Source: Hymenolepis diminuta
Taxonomy: Eukaryota; Platyhelminthes; Cestoda; Cyclophyllidea; Hymenolepididae
Length of the DNA: 64,000 bases
Direction: 5' to 3'
Assembly: GCA_900708905.1 (NCBI GenBank)
Contig: CAADRB010000030.1
Span: forward strand, 1,356,741 to 1,420,740
Positions 13,201 to 26,700 of this stretch are shown in pieces (positions within the stretch are counted from its first letter, which is position 1; each line of letters starts with the position of its first letter). A program made the translations under genes and the position numbers. Under the pieces are notes generated by a model. The model did no database searches. It was not told the origin of the DNA and saw nothing but the letters and a program-made list of their open reading frames with translations.

Positions 13201-14280
13201 CAGGTACACTAGTATATTTTAGATCTCCACTCAAACCCCGAATTTGTTTTTGGAAAAAGTGGTGACCAACGTGTGGTGCTTAGGAAGATTGTAAGTCTGG
13301 TAAGAGGATGTAGTACCTGCTCAATCTCACTATGTATTGTGCGTCTACCTCTGCCCTATTGCTCGTCAATAAGCAAAGAAAGCGAAATCGGTCAATGCCT
13401 TATCATACCTCACATCACATGTTCCTCTCAATTTGGATTGTTGTCTTCTCTTTCCTCCCAATTCATCTTCCCATTTCTTCCTCTCATTCATTCCTCAATT
13501 TTCTAACCCGACTCCTGGTCTTTTTAATCGAGAAAGCCTCTTGTACCCTGTAAGTCCAAAGAAAATCGGTTTTTTCATATCGGGATATATAACCCAACTT
13601 GGGTCAAGTTGTAGGAAATCATTTTGCTGTATACTCTGCTGGGACTACTTATTCCAATAAATGGAAAGCCAGAGAAGGATGACTTCTAATCGGTTTTTAA
13701 TCGTTTTCAATTTCTCCATGTTTAATAACAGCTAGCTCTCGTGCACATAGGAAGTATAATTGAAATTGTGGATAGAAAAAATTCCAAATTTTTTTCTCCT
13801 GATACAAAGTGAAAGGAATGAAATGAGTTAATCAATTAAAAGTTTGAATATAGGCTAAGCGAAATTTGAAAAGAGGACAAAGTAGAAAATTATTGAGGTT
13901 GACAATTTACTCAAAGGAGAAAGAAATGAAGAGGAGGGTAGAAAGAATATCTTGAAATTACGCAACACCAAAAACTGACAGGAAGAAGGTGAAATATGAC
14001 TGCCTTGGCAATCAAAACCCTTTTTAAGATATCACTGCTGACGACCAAAATTCAAAAATTTAATACTATGATTTTTTCCCAGATAATGACTAGAAAATAA
14101 ATATTAAAGAGCCATCATTTATAATTTATCGTTGCCATTTTCAACGGTCAAATTGATAGTATTTCATTAAAATTTACTCTTTTGCTCCTCAGACGGACTG
14201 ATCTGGCACATTATTGACTATTTTCATTGCTCAAAGAAGTTTATTTTAAAACAGACTGTAATTACATGGTTGCAATATTT
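10266..14280. other. Gene-free sequence
   Basis: No supported gene. Small pyrimidine-rich open frames at 13273-13660 overlap each other in different frames and look like composition artefacts. Confidence 0.45.
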
Positions 14281-14329
14281 GAGGAGCAGTCGTTAACTGA
14301 ACTACATTCTTACCATAAACACTCTTTTC

Positions 14330-14620
14330 AGGAGCTGAGATACTTTAATGGAACGGAGAGCACGATTTTCTTCTCTAATAGGTGATTGCAAAACGGCTAT
14401 CCATAAAGAGAGCGTGCCAAGTTTTTAGCATAATACCAAGTTCGAAAGCCAATTACTGCAGTGCAAAATGCTGAATTATTGCGAAAGAGCATGTTTAAAT
14501 CAAAACAAAGATCGTCGAGAATTGTCCAGCAGAACTCAAAATCACAAGTTTTATAACGGTGTTCGGTGTGGTTTAAGAAAGTGAAGACGAATGTTTAGCT
14601 CATACCGAATAAACGCTCTT
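14330..14620. repeat. Dispersed repeat R4, copy A
   Basis: Partial similarity by eye to 18890-19200 in the same orientation. Shared are 'gtgccaagtt' and a longer block where 'gtccagcagaactcaaaatcac' here matches 'gtcaagcaaaactcaagacagc' there, followed by 'ttataacgg'/'ttatatgatgg' and 'ttaagaaagtgaagacga'/'ttcaagaaaatgacgatg'. The copies are heavily diverged. No protein is recognised on either strand. Confidence 0.45.
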
Positions 14621-17220
14621 CCGAAATGAAGCTACAAGAGAAATCAGCTCTCCACTAATGAAAATTAACTCAATTACCTCCAGTCGTCTTGAAAACTATT
14701 CTCCAGTGGAAATGAACTTCTCACCTATTCTGGAAGCTGCTGAGGACAAAGAGGCGCAAAGTGTAACTTGAGCTCCAGAGATATTGTTACTTCTCAAGGA
14801 AGACATCTTCATATTTTACTTTCCTTCCTATCTGGTAACTATATTTTTCAAAGCTCATATCTTTATATCCAAATCGTATTTATAATGCAAACATTAACTA
14901 ATCGTTTTCGTTGATCAAATGGACGAACAATAAGGGCGAATATTTATGTGCAATTTAAATTTTAAATAATTCATTTATTACGTGTGTTCTCATTCTTCAT
15001 TTTATGAAATAACTTGTTACTAAATAAATAAAATGATATCAGAAATTGGCAGTTATATCTCAATCACCCTTTATTTAGAAATAGTACAGTGAGTAGCAAT
15101 TACTTTAATGGTTAATCACCTAACTTATCCCTATGATTATAAGTTTAACATATTTTCGAAAATGAGTGTAAGTTGAAAAGTGTTCCTATATTAACTTACT
15201 TTCCTTTTGAAAGGCTGTTTGAAGACGTTTACTGAACTTAACTAAGTTGTCTAAATAGAAAAGTAGTCGGTTGAAAATTAGTTAATTTTCACGTTTTTTT
15301 CATAAAATTATTTTTAATTTTCAAATACTCAATATTTCTGCATTACTCTACCGCTCATAATTCGAAAACTTAAAAAAATGTTCTTTATTATCTAAGCATT
15401 ATTAAATATCAAAAATATAATGTCGTTTTACTATTAGCAATTAATCTTTGAACATACACGACACAACTATTCAGAAACCAGGAGAGGAAGATCTTTAATT
15501 TACATTTTTTCCTTGAAAATCTTCCCAATCCTCTTTTTGTTTTCGAACAACATAATATAACTCTTAAATGGCTCTCTTCGTTTTGTATTTTCATAAACTT
15601 TTGCGTAAACAAACTTCACCTTTGTTTTGTTCTACTAAAACGGCGGAAAGTACATTGAAATTAAAGCATCTCATCGAATACAAGCTGCTAAAGAAGATAT
15701 TGACAAAGAAACTATTCTTCTGTCGTTTTATGTAGACAGATGTGTGGTCTTGTATATTTATTTCAAATTCAAGACCGCTCCAGGAATTGAAGAGAGAATG
15801 TTTCTCTGAACTCGTTACAGGAAAAATTCGGAAAAGACTGTTAAAATGCACGAGAGGTAATTATAAATCTCACATACCCTTCTTTCCGGTTTACAAAACA
15901 TCAAACCTAAGCATCTTTTACCGCGCTCGTACACTTGCCACAACCTTAAATAGATAAATTGGCAGCTTCCATCTATCTCAAGGGTCAAATGTATCAGTCT
16001 TCTTTAAATCAGAGCTGATGATTGCTAGTGTTATCAATATTTTAAAGAATGACGGATATTATATACATTCTATCTGTGTCCCTGGTTGTTGATATTATTA
16101 ACATTTAAAATTTAAATGTTTAGTGACCTTGGTCTGACTTCGCTTATTATTAGCTTATCAGCCTATTAAGACTGATCTACAGCATTAAAAAGGTACGAAT
16201 AAAAATAAGATAACTCTTAATAATAGAATTTTTGTCAGAAGTGAAGCAAAAATTTCCATTTCTCTGGTTGGATACGCTCACAAAGTAATGCAAATTTAAA
16301 ACGCAGCATTTTATATCTCTGGGGAATCGCATCTTTCATACGATGCTATCTGATAGTAGTTTGTGGTGTGAAATTCCAATATTTAGAGAACTGAAGTCCT
16401 ATGGGCATCAACATTAGTGCGATTCAACATATTCTTTATGTCGAAGCTAAAAACTGAAAATTTTACCATCAAAAATGTTATATCTCAAATTTTGCAGGTT
16501 TATAAGTTTAAATGGAAGCGTATTTTTCCATCTTCAGAATTACATAGTACGTATAAACAATAAGGATTACTAATTGGATTTTTGTGTTGAGACTAAAATT
16601 TTATGGGATCTTACTCATTTTCAATCAGTAGACTAAGTAAAGATTCTTGTTAAACAACTTCTCCCTTCATTTCTATTGGTTCTTCAAAAATGTGCCTTTT
16701 AAACCGTTTTAGTAGTATTAAGGGGCACGAAACCAATCCCTTTATATTAGTTCAAATATCTTCAAAATGACATTTTTATCGTTTTTTTTCTATTTAATAC
16801 AATATCTCCATTCCTGCTCTAAATAACGACCGCTTCCCATGGGATTGTCTCCCAAAAGGAAGACGGTAATAAGAGTTTAATTTCAGATAACGATCTTAAT
16901 CTCCATTTGACCTCATTTCTCTCAGACATGTTTATTTCAGAGGAATGCACGATCTTCCCGATCAGTGGTCAAAATTATAGAGATTGAACCGAAAAATTTC
17001 AAAGTGGAAACTTAACTAAAATTATTCTTAGGTATTATTAAGAGGATTTTCATAAAAAACCGTAGGAAATGTTGGTGAATGTGACATTGAAAATCGTTTC
17101 AACAAATGGGTAAAGCTTTAACAATATACGGTGGGGTAATGCTGTACCTTGATTGTCGTGAAAATGAAGTCCAAAAAGTGCAGCTCCCACTTTCATATCA
17201 TTGTACATAGCATGTTATGT
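14621..17220. other. Gene-free AT-rich sequence
   Basis: About 2.6 kb with no supported gene, RNA or repeat. The open frames at 15409-15957 overlap on both strands and resemble no family I know. Confidence 0.45.
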
Positions 17221-17470
17221 CATTGTTAAAATAACCATTACTAATATGCGAGTTAACGTGCTTGCCCGCAAATCTAGAGGTCATGAATTTAATGCCCATC
17301 AGTGGATACCCAGTGAACCAAATGGCTAACCACTCTGAATAAGTTTGGGAAGTAAAGAGACTGGAAGAATTCGGGTTTCTCAACATGGATGCTCAGTCAT
17401 ACCACTCCCTAACCCAAGATGAGCGTTGGAAAACGCCTTCCTATTTAGGCTTGAAAATTAAATTTATTAT
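17221..17470 (+). mobile_element. tRNA-derived SINE-like copy (a)
   Basis: Has the layout shared with the other copies: a degenerate pol III A box (about 17247-17262, 'gcgagttaacgtgcttg'), a degenerate B box region (17278-17296, 'gaggtcatgaatttaatg'), a middle part with 'gaaccaaatggctaaccac', and the family tail 'gatgagcgttggaaaacgcc' followed by 'ttcctatttaggcttg' and an AT-rich end. Confidence 0.6.
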
Positions 17471-18889
17471 TACATAGGTTCTCTTATAATAATGGAGCAT
17501 AAAAAGATCACCCGTAACACGAGATTTTATTTGAAATTCGAAGTTTGTGTTACATCTCCTTAGAGTTATTTAAATCATTCGAATAAGACTGTAAGTTTTG
17601 TATAACAGTTATTGACATTCTTTGCATTAGTTTGAGCTTGTAGTTCTGTGATGATACATCACCATATCTGAACTAGAGCAACAAATTTCTGAATTTCATG
17701 ATGTATCAATAATTTGATACGCTCTCGAACATTCATACATCTGAAGATCTTTGGGGGGAGTTACCTTTAATGCTTTTAGTAGCATAATGTGATATAGACT
17801 AGACCTATCTTTCATTTCACCTCCGCTTTTTTCTCGAAATCGAGAAACCGTAATCTAGTAAAAGATCTCTTTTTTTTATTCTTAAGTTCAACTTACGTGG
17901 CAAAATAACACGCTTTATTTCGTTGCTTTTGTGTAAAACCGAAATGGAGGGACCTTAGAATGACTGCGATGATATGCTTTCTGCTCTCGTTCTAACAAGG
18001 CTTTAATTTCTCAAGAAGAAAATAGGAATGTAAAGTTAGCCAGCGAAATCGAATCGACAATGTAAGTACAAGTTTTACTTTTTCCCAGTTGCCAACTTGC
18101 ACAACATGATGAGTTTAATTTGAACATATGGTGCTTTTCCACTAACCAATCAATAAAATGTGTAGTTAAAATCACTTTGCATAAAAGATCAAGTGTATCT
18201 TGTACTAAAAGTAACCTACTCCACTATTTTTAATGTGAGGGATGTGTAATAGCTTAATAAAATTAGCAATTGAAATATATAACCCTTGTGAAAGCCACTG
18301 ATTTAACGGCCCTTCTAGACCCAGAGCAAGAAGGTCTGAGTTAGAAAAATAGATTTCAGTTTCTTTTATTAAGAAAACAGAACTACTTTAAATTATGGCA
18401 TTGGTTAACTGTCTGGTTAGACAGTAATAATGTAGTGATGAGGCTTCATTGCCTGGCATGAGCCCAAAAGACTGATAATTGAAAAGCCCAATGCCCTAGA
18501 AACGATTTCCGTTCATAGAATTTTACAAATTCTCCTCAGGTTGCTGAAAATATTTCGTTCAACTTCCTATCAAATAATATAACAACTCGACTTATTTGAG
18601 CAGTAGCTTATGAATTTCATGAGTTTTATCTTCTAATTCAATCAATCACTGTGGCTTACTTTCCCACTCTGTTTAATTTGAACGTTTTTCGAAAAGTAAA
18701 GCTAAAATGTGGAGTATTTACTCAGAAATTGCTTTGTACCATGGATTTATGTCGAGTCTGTTCTTACCAAAATGTGACTTTAGACATCATCTCATGTACT
18801 TTTAGAGGGGATTTCTACGGTTAGCTACCTGTTCCCATTGTTTGTCTAGGAGAAATGCGCCAGTGTATTGCTTTTTCATCATACACTAA
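17471..18889. other. Gene-free sequence with internal similarity
   Basis: No supported gene. The stretch at about 18570-18620 ('atttgagcagtagcttatgaa') resembles 18940-18985 ('attcgagcagtagcttacgag'), so part of this region is an old duplication or repeat copy. Confidence 0.45.
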
Positions 18890-19200
18890 AAAACTCGCCA
18901 TGACGACTAGACTTATTCAAACTGTAGTGATGACAAATATAACAATACCGTCGTTTATTCGAGCAGTAGCTTACGAGAGAAAGATTAGCATCTGCAGAGT
19001 GGTTTAAAAGTAGCCTCCCATAAAGATCTAAATTTTCAAGAAAGTGCCAAGTTATTGGCACACTATGTAGTTTGATAGAAGGATAATCGAGTGATAGATC
19101 GTTACAGAAGTACACGCCCAGATCGATTCACAAATCTCCAAGAACGGTCAAGCAAAACTCAAGACAGCAGATTATATGATGGAGTCACAGGCAGTTCAAG
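18890..19200. repeat. Dispersed repeat R4, copy B
   Basis: Partner of 14330-14620 (see there). The minus strand carries a 78-codon open frame without a recognisable domain. Immediately downstream is a SINE-like copy, so the two may have been inserted together or next to each other. Confidence 0.45.
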
Positions 19201-19203
19201 AAA

Positions 19204-19410
19204 ATGACGATGGCGCAGCAGTTAACGTCCCCTTTATGAAGTCAATAGTCGATGCCTAATGGTGTACACACAGTGATTGGAATGGCTATGGTACTGATTA
19301 AGTGTAACTGATAAAAGGGAATGGAAGAATTCGAGTTTTTGACCTACTCCGCTTTCCAAGATGAGTGTTGGAAGTGATTTTAATTTGAAACTAAATAAAT
19401 CTATTACCTT
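19204..19410 (+). mobile_element. tRNA-derived SINE-like copy (b)
   Basis: Starts with an A-box-like 'gatggcgcagcagttaacg', followed by 'gtacacacagtgattggaat' and the family tail block 'aagatgagtgttggaa' near 19370, then an AT-rich end. The B box is decayed. Same orientation and order as the copies at 17221 and 32165. Confidence 0.5.
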
Positions 19411-22400
19411 TTAAAAAATAAATAAATGAAATAGAAAATAGTTAGGTTTATTTACTGTGTTCAATGTAATCTTTTTCATTTTTCATTTTGTCCTCAAATT
19501 ACTTTTAAGGTTTCACACCAAGGCGATAGGTTTCGCACCATTGGAAAAGTGTACTCAAATTAAGGGACAGAATGCGAAGTTAAGCGGCATTAACCAACGC
19601 AGGAGAGAAAAATAGATGAGATCAAATGGTAAATTTTATCGAATGAAATTTCCTTTTGAAGTTCAATGCTAACGCTGGCAAGGGACAATAAATTAAATGT
19701 TTTTTAAACCTCTCAAACCAACTTCCCAAATTAATAGACAGAGGCCTACGGAAGGACATGTATAACTTTTTAAGAAAGATATGAGTTCAAGGGGCTGCTT
19801 AAATCTTCTGCTTAATTCTTCAATTGGTTACAATTTATGTTTGTTTCGGTCAGAGTCATGCTTATTGGCCTTTCCAATTCGTGAATAAATTTAGCTAACA
19901 AATTCATTCCCATCGTTTGCTCATTTGAATTCGTTCATCATCTGGCTTTATCGGTCCATAATAATGAGCTGTGCTACGTTAAATGAATTGTCCATAGTCA
20001 CCTCCGAATTCTCTTTCCAATAAAATACAAATACAAGGAGGAATTTAAAAAAGGGCTAATAAGATATGAATATTGTCAACGTGAACCTGGGAAGATTGAA
20101 TATTAGGAAATCACAACGTGAACTTCTTCATTTATGAGATTAGGACCGACTCACTACGCGCGAATTCAAATAAAATAAGACTCGTGGTGTGCTAACTTCA
20201 CTGTCTACTTATTAATCCGCTCATCCTCTTCAGATCTTATTGGATGCATTCGCATTGCTTTTTTCATGCATAAAGCGTGCACAAGTTTTTACTGTGTTAA
20301 TAGTGTCATCCGCCTTTATTTACACTTAAATATTCCTATTCTACCCATATTTTAGTGAGCCTGAGTAAATACCTGTACGTTCTGCTCCTTTTGTTTTCAC
20401 ACTCGGAATCGTGGGCTTTGCTAAATTGAATACTTAATCTGATTCAACAACAAAAAAATACAAGAGTATATAGTTGTGTAAAACGGGATCACATAGAAGG
20501 AATAAGTCGAGTACCTCAGGTCGCTAGATCAGTACTGTTAGAAGAAATGATAATTATTTTCCCCCGCTCCCAATATTTCTTCTATGAATAATAGTGTAAT
20601 TTCATTCTTTATTTCCCCATCAATAAAAGACACTTAATAATTATACTTATTTGTTTCAGCCGATATCGATTGAGACAGAGTTTCGTTAATACACTCATTT
20701 TGACTATAACATATCTTCTGACCTGCCGTGAGTTATTAGCTTCTGTTTTAAGTTGCTGTATTACCGAGTTTTCTAGATTGTTGGCTCTGCGAGATTACTA
20801 TCCGAACTCCTAGTTGGTTACGTTATGGCAAGTACGGAGGTGGCCGGGAAGCCAAGGCAATTTATTATTAAGTAACTTAGGGTTATGTACGGATAGACGT
20901 CAGTTATGTCTCTTCGTCGATATCTCGAGGCGATGAATGGCATCTGTTTAGGTATTTACGTGCAAACATGCACACACACAGCTGGACCGCCTGTGAATAC
21001 GGTAGTCCAGATCAATCATTCCTAATTGTCAGGCGTTGATAGACATTTGCTCTCTACAGCATCTTCCATCCAAATATGAGATATCCATCTTAGGGATTCT
21101 AGATGACTCCTTTGATCAGTCATGATGTTTGGGGAAGATATTATTTTCTTATATGTACCCTTAAAACTTGGCTTTAAAATGCTATTTTTATTCTTTATTT
21201 TCATTCCTTATTTTCTCATTAGCAAATAAATTAAAAATCCCACATTATTAACAAATATTCTAATGAAAATGCCCATTAATATGTCATCATATTACCATTA
21301 ACTCTCTTTGAAAATAATTAATGACTTTTAGTGTCTCCAAATTACCTTCTGGGAATGAGCATGCTCTGCTTTTTAACCAGCTGAGTTTCCTTCCCAAAAC
21401 GTACTTCAAAATGAATATACAATTATGACTTTAGAGACTTAAATAGGTGCGGTATACTACTCTTCCCACTTATTTTCAATGAGAGGGAGGTGGGGGGTAA
21501 CTGGTTAGATCGGTCAAGTAAATAGAGCAAAATAGTAATTGTCCAATAATAAAACTACAATTTATAATTTTCTCTGATGACTTACTTCTAATGGAAGGAA
21601 GCCAGATCAATTAAAGTGAAAAAATACTTACATATTTACAATGTTTCTATAAAAATATACCAATTTTCTTATATTGTATATTATTTAATATTTTAGTACT
21701 ACTTTATAAAAATACGTAAGTAAAGAATTCCAAAAAAACATTAATAATATTCAGAATCTCGCAAAAAAACTTTTACTGTTTAAGGTTTTCGCCAACTACA
21801 CTCAAAATGACTGACCTAGATTGTTACACCACTGTACTATCTACAAAACAAAATTAATTTTATGCCTTTTCGTCGAAAACTTAGATATATGATTTATCAG
21901 GTGATACGGGACATTACCCACCTAAGTAATAGTGGAAAAAGTCATACGACATTCAGATATCCTAGAGACATTATGAAATTCATTCAAACAAAATGTCGTC
22001 TTTAAAATTATATCCAAAAATCCTAATACATGATGAAATATCTCTACAGGCAATCCATGACGCATTTACAAACTATTGCACAATAATAATAAGGAGAAAA
22101 ATAACGCTCTGTTAAAAAGCGATCATATTTTATCATATTAACATGAGGGAAGAGTCAGTAAGCTTTGATTATTGCTTTTCACCAGTTACAATTTCCCACT
22201 CCCATTCCGAGTAAATAGTGCAGTAAAAAACGTTGATGTATTGACCGAATAAGTGCAATTGAATATGAATTGTATTGTCAGATTTAAGAAGGGAGATACG
22301 ACCGAGGAATCGGTCGACGACTCAATTGAAATAAAATTAACCAATACACTTACAACATTTAAGTAGCTTCGTTTCATATACTTGTCTTGTGATGGAAAAT

Positions 22401-23689
22401 AAATAATCGATGCGGAAAAATCTTTTTAAATAATATGTTATAAATGCGTTATTAATTTTTTTCCCTTTATTGAGGAAGCAAGTCGAAAACGATGAGATTC
22501 CCATTTATCAAAAGGAATTTGCATAAAATAAGGTAACGCTTAGACATTTATTAATCCAAATTAAGGAAAAGAGAACTTTTAAATAAATTAAAGAGCATAA
22601 AGCATGACTTTTACACGAGGTGAATGCCTCAATGATTATAATAATTGAGAGATAAGTAATGATGGAACAATGGTAAATCAAAAAGGGTTATTTGGACTAA
22701 TTAAAAAGGTGATAATTTAAATATGTATATTTAAAAATCCGATCGAATTATTAACAAAATCAAATTTTAGCCAAGTTATTTTAGTAATTTCTCAATTACC
22801 AAGACACCTGCCAATGTCAGGTTGATATTAACGTTTTGACATTTTAAGGAGACAAGAAAATTTTAATTAAAATAGATATATTGATTAATGTGAATATATT
22901 TTTGCTTATTATTGCTTGTAAAATATAACGTAAGCCGCTTTCTTCGTTTGATCTGTAATTCCGAAGACCTTTAACTCTATTGGCGAGCTCCAGATAGCGC
23001 GTTCGTCGGAAGTCGTGTACTGTGCAGGTACCCGCTTTCACTATTTTAAGATTTACTGGGCATTATGAAAAGTGTTTGTTGACATAATTACGGATACATA
23101 TATATATACTTCATTGCTTATTTTGGTTTTTATGTTATCAGCCTGACTAAAGCGCCGATTTTTGACAATGGGATATTTGATAATGACAACATTATGATTC
23201 GCGTTAGCTAATCTGTATTTATATTAAACGTCTCCATACTTTAATTCCTTTAGCTTTTCTTGATAAACGTTACATAAATATCGTATTTCTTAGTTGACTG
23301 CTCATTCAAGTCTATTCATTTTTCTGGGTTTAATGGTTTTACGTTGAACCAACCGGGAAAACTTTATTATTTCTATTTTCTATCAAAGGTGACTGCTCTA
23401 CTAACGATATTTAACCCTTTTCCTTTTGATACACTGTTTATATTTTCTTTTGCCTTATTTACTGTCTATGTGCACCTGCTCTACTAATATTCTTCAGGCT
23501 TACAGCTTCATCGCAGAAAAAATGAGTTCTATTCTTGGGTTCGTACAATAGATTTGCTGGTCTTGCTGTTTAACTTGCTATTTGTTATTGTTGCTCTGTT
23601 TGCATTGATCGTCACTTTTCTTAAAGGCTGCTTTGTATTGCCCTTTTTCGTCTTTATCATTACGCTTGCTAAGCATGTTTGTTTAACAG
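19411..23689. other. Gene-free sequence upstream of TMEM120
   Basis: About 4.3 kb with no supported gene. A patch at roughly 20780-21020 is richer in GC than its surroundings and might be a decayed LTR or other element, but no pairing copy was found in the window. Any TMEM120 promoter or upstream non-coding exon would lie here. I cannot place it. Confidence 0.4.
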
Positions 23690-23702
23690 GAATCCTTCCA
23701 AC
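23688..23702 (+). promoter_or_regulatory. Candidate 3' splice or trans-splice acceptor before TMEM120 start
   Basis: A T-rich stretch ending 'gtttgtttaacag' (AG at 23688-23689) lies 13 bases before the chosen ATG. It may be the acceptor of a 5'UTR intron or a spliced-leader trans-splice site, which flatworms use. Sequence alone cannot separate the two. Confidence 0.45.
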
Positions 23703-26700
23703 ATGAATGAAATGAACGAACTCGTGGCGAAATTTGAGAGTGAATTCAGTGCTTTCGAAAAACGCTACGACGACTATACTGAACTGTCTGGCAAAATCCG
23801 AACTCAACAAAATGCCTGTAAGCGCGACATAAAACATTATAAGATGTATATCAAAATGCTGCACTCAAAGTTGGCCAAGTACGTTGCTATATCGCTTTTG
23901 CTTATGTGGTTAACATTGTTATCGGTCTAGAATTCATTCTCGTTACTTGTCTTGATTATATTGTGATTAATGGAGCTTTATTTAACTTGGGCTATAATGA
24001 GTTGATAATAAGTTTGTACTTCTTGGTCTTGTCAAATATGTGATTTGAAGGGAAAGGGGCATAACTAACAAAGTCAGAATTCGAACAGGGAGTTTTTAGA
24101 TTTTCTTTTCTACCACAGGTACCTGAGGACTTTAGTTGCGCTAGCAAGAATTTATTTTGTACATTGTCTTTCTAGGGTCCATATTTCGATGCTCCTTCAT
24201 AAATATCATGTCCATTACGGAGATGTGTTTTCGAACATTCCTCTTAGGCGAAAGATTAGACCCTTTCATAAGACACATTTCACTGTCTTCTCTTGACTTC
24301 CGTTAATCTGAATAATTTTTTTTCTATTAACTGGATGAATATCGACTTAAAGCACGTGTTTAGTAATTCCTACGCCGGTGACGCTGAAGTTTTTCCTAAA
24401 CTAAGTGAGGAAATGCACAATTTTGAAATACGTATAAAAGCAATAAAATGAATATTCTTGAAAGTACATCTATTTGAGGCCTTATGGCTTAATTTGGACT
24501 TCAACCAAATGTATCTCCTAAATATTCTTTTATGTTGTCTGATAAGGATCTATCCTCATATTTTGTTAATTGAAGTTATAGCGATGTACTGTTTATTTGG
24601 AGGGAAAATATTCCCTACTTACCACCCCTCTTCTCAACCAGAATTAATTAGTAAGGTCGTCAGATCCTCTGACCTGGCCTGCACGGTGACCTCTTTGCAA
24701 CTGGCGGCGCATATACGTTTATACGTCATTTGGAATTTTAGGTTCACAATTTATTCCAAAACAACTTAATATATTGGTTATATATTCACATTCCGTCACA
24801 TTAACCTTTGTTTATTTGCTCACACCAGGATCGAACCGATAGCAAGCCAAGAGGAGCAATTACAGATTTCCTTAATGCGAAACAGCTTTGAGGACAAGTG
24901 GCTAACACTGCGTGAAGTGGAGGATTGTCTGCCCAAGCAAAATGGTCTCTACTTGAGAATCATCCTCGGCCCTGTCGACGTTTCCTTCAATAATAAACAG
25001 GACAAATTTGAGTACAAGAACAACTACGAGAATTTCAAAATCACCGTCTCTGCTATCATTAGTCTCTTTGCACTCTTTCTCTACTTTTTCAACTCGATTA
25101 GGTAAGTCACCTGGGGTAATATGAATAGCAAGCTTGTAATCTCACCCCCTTGATTGTGCATTTGTTTAGCCTCTTGGATTCTATATTCCACCTTTTGATT
25201 GTTTGGTACTACTGCACATTGACTATTCGTGAAAGAATTCTCATGCAAAATGGATCTCGAATTAAGGGCTGGTGGGCTACTTATCACTTCATTCTCACAG
25301 TTGAAGCGGCTGTAATGTTAATTTGGTATGACTTTCTTCGTGACATGTTCCCTCTCAAAGATCTCCTTCATCATCATGCGCTCGTTATGTTTTGTAGGCC
25401 GTCTTCACGCTCATACTCAGAATTTCGTGACCAGTTCATGTTCTACAGCTTTTACATCCGTAAGTTTTACCTTGTTTGTATGGTCATGACTTGAGACTAT
25501 CGAAACAGTCTTGTCATTACGTGTGTGTTTGGTTCTAGTTATTGTTCAATGTATGCAATACTACTATCAAATGGGTTGTCTCTACAAGCTGAGAGCTCTA
25601 GGTCAGCGGCCTTCCATGGATATTACAGTTGGTGAGTTGGATATCTCAGTCGATATCCGAAATGGCTCAATTAATCGATCATTAACTAAGCTTATTTGTC
25701 GGTGATAGATGGATACATGACGTGGATGTCCAGCCGGCTTTCCTTTGTGCTCGTATTTCTGTTGAGTGCCTATGCTTTCCAAATCTACAATGCCTATAGT
25801 CTCTACTGCATAGCTAAAGCGCCTTATTGTCAAGAATGGCAGGTAATTATCCACGTTTCATTCTCATATATTAACCAAAGGTAACGACCATGACGTTGGA
25901 CGTAGAGTATCCAAAATGTGCAATTCCGTTTAGCGAGGTCTATTGAGTGAGTTCTCTGCATACCTTTTTAGTGAGAGGTCATAGGTTTTATCCTCATTAG
26001 CTCACCAATTGTATTGGTTAAGAAAAGTGGGTACGTAAGGCGAGTTTCTCTTCGGAGGGGGCTCCTCTGTCCGAAATAAGTGTAATCGATAAGAAGTGCT
26101 TTTCTTGCTAGCCTGTGTATGGGGGAGGGGTAGGATTTCTAAAGCTTTCACTATAGTTTGGAATCATTTTTAGTCGTTTTTGTATCCTTATCTTAGGCAT
26201 TGAGAAAGAGCTTAATCCGGTTATTTCTAATTTTTATTTGGGCCAAAACAAAACTGAAATGATTAAGTTTAGTTTCGGAATTCAGCTAGAAATGTCTCTC
26301 CAGGCCTAGATCATTTCTTAAAGCATAGAACACAAAGAAAAATACAGGTTTACTCTCGTGAAAGAACTGGAACAGGAAATTAGTCCTTAAAGTCTAGTAG
26401 AATTAGAATGTGTGATTTAGGCATCAATCAGATTTTGGTTTATTTAAACTGTGTCGTTCACTTGTCACCTACCTGTTTACTGCATTATGTCTTAATGTTC
26501 CAAAAGTTAGGATTTGACCCCTCTGTTCCCGATTGAGAGTTCGTGTTCACGGTAACAGCTTATTGACCGGGTTTGTTATACCGGATGGTTGGTCATACCA
26601 TCTCGACAATAATTTACAAGCTCACTTAAGAAAGTGTTTTCCAACGCTTGTCTTAGGTAGAGCGACATCATGGAACCTCTATATTAGCCAGACTTAATCA

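Noticed and set aside
23679..23702. TMEM120 start eight codons upstream, at a TTG
   Set aside because: It is not an ATG, and the frame there crosses a likely splice acceptor (AG at 23689). The ATG at 23703 is preferred.
24458..24769. 103-codon frame between TMEM120 exons 1 and 2
   Set aside because: It falls inside a well-supported intron. No domain, and no in-frame splice use is needed.
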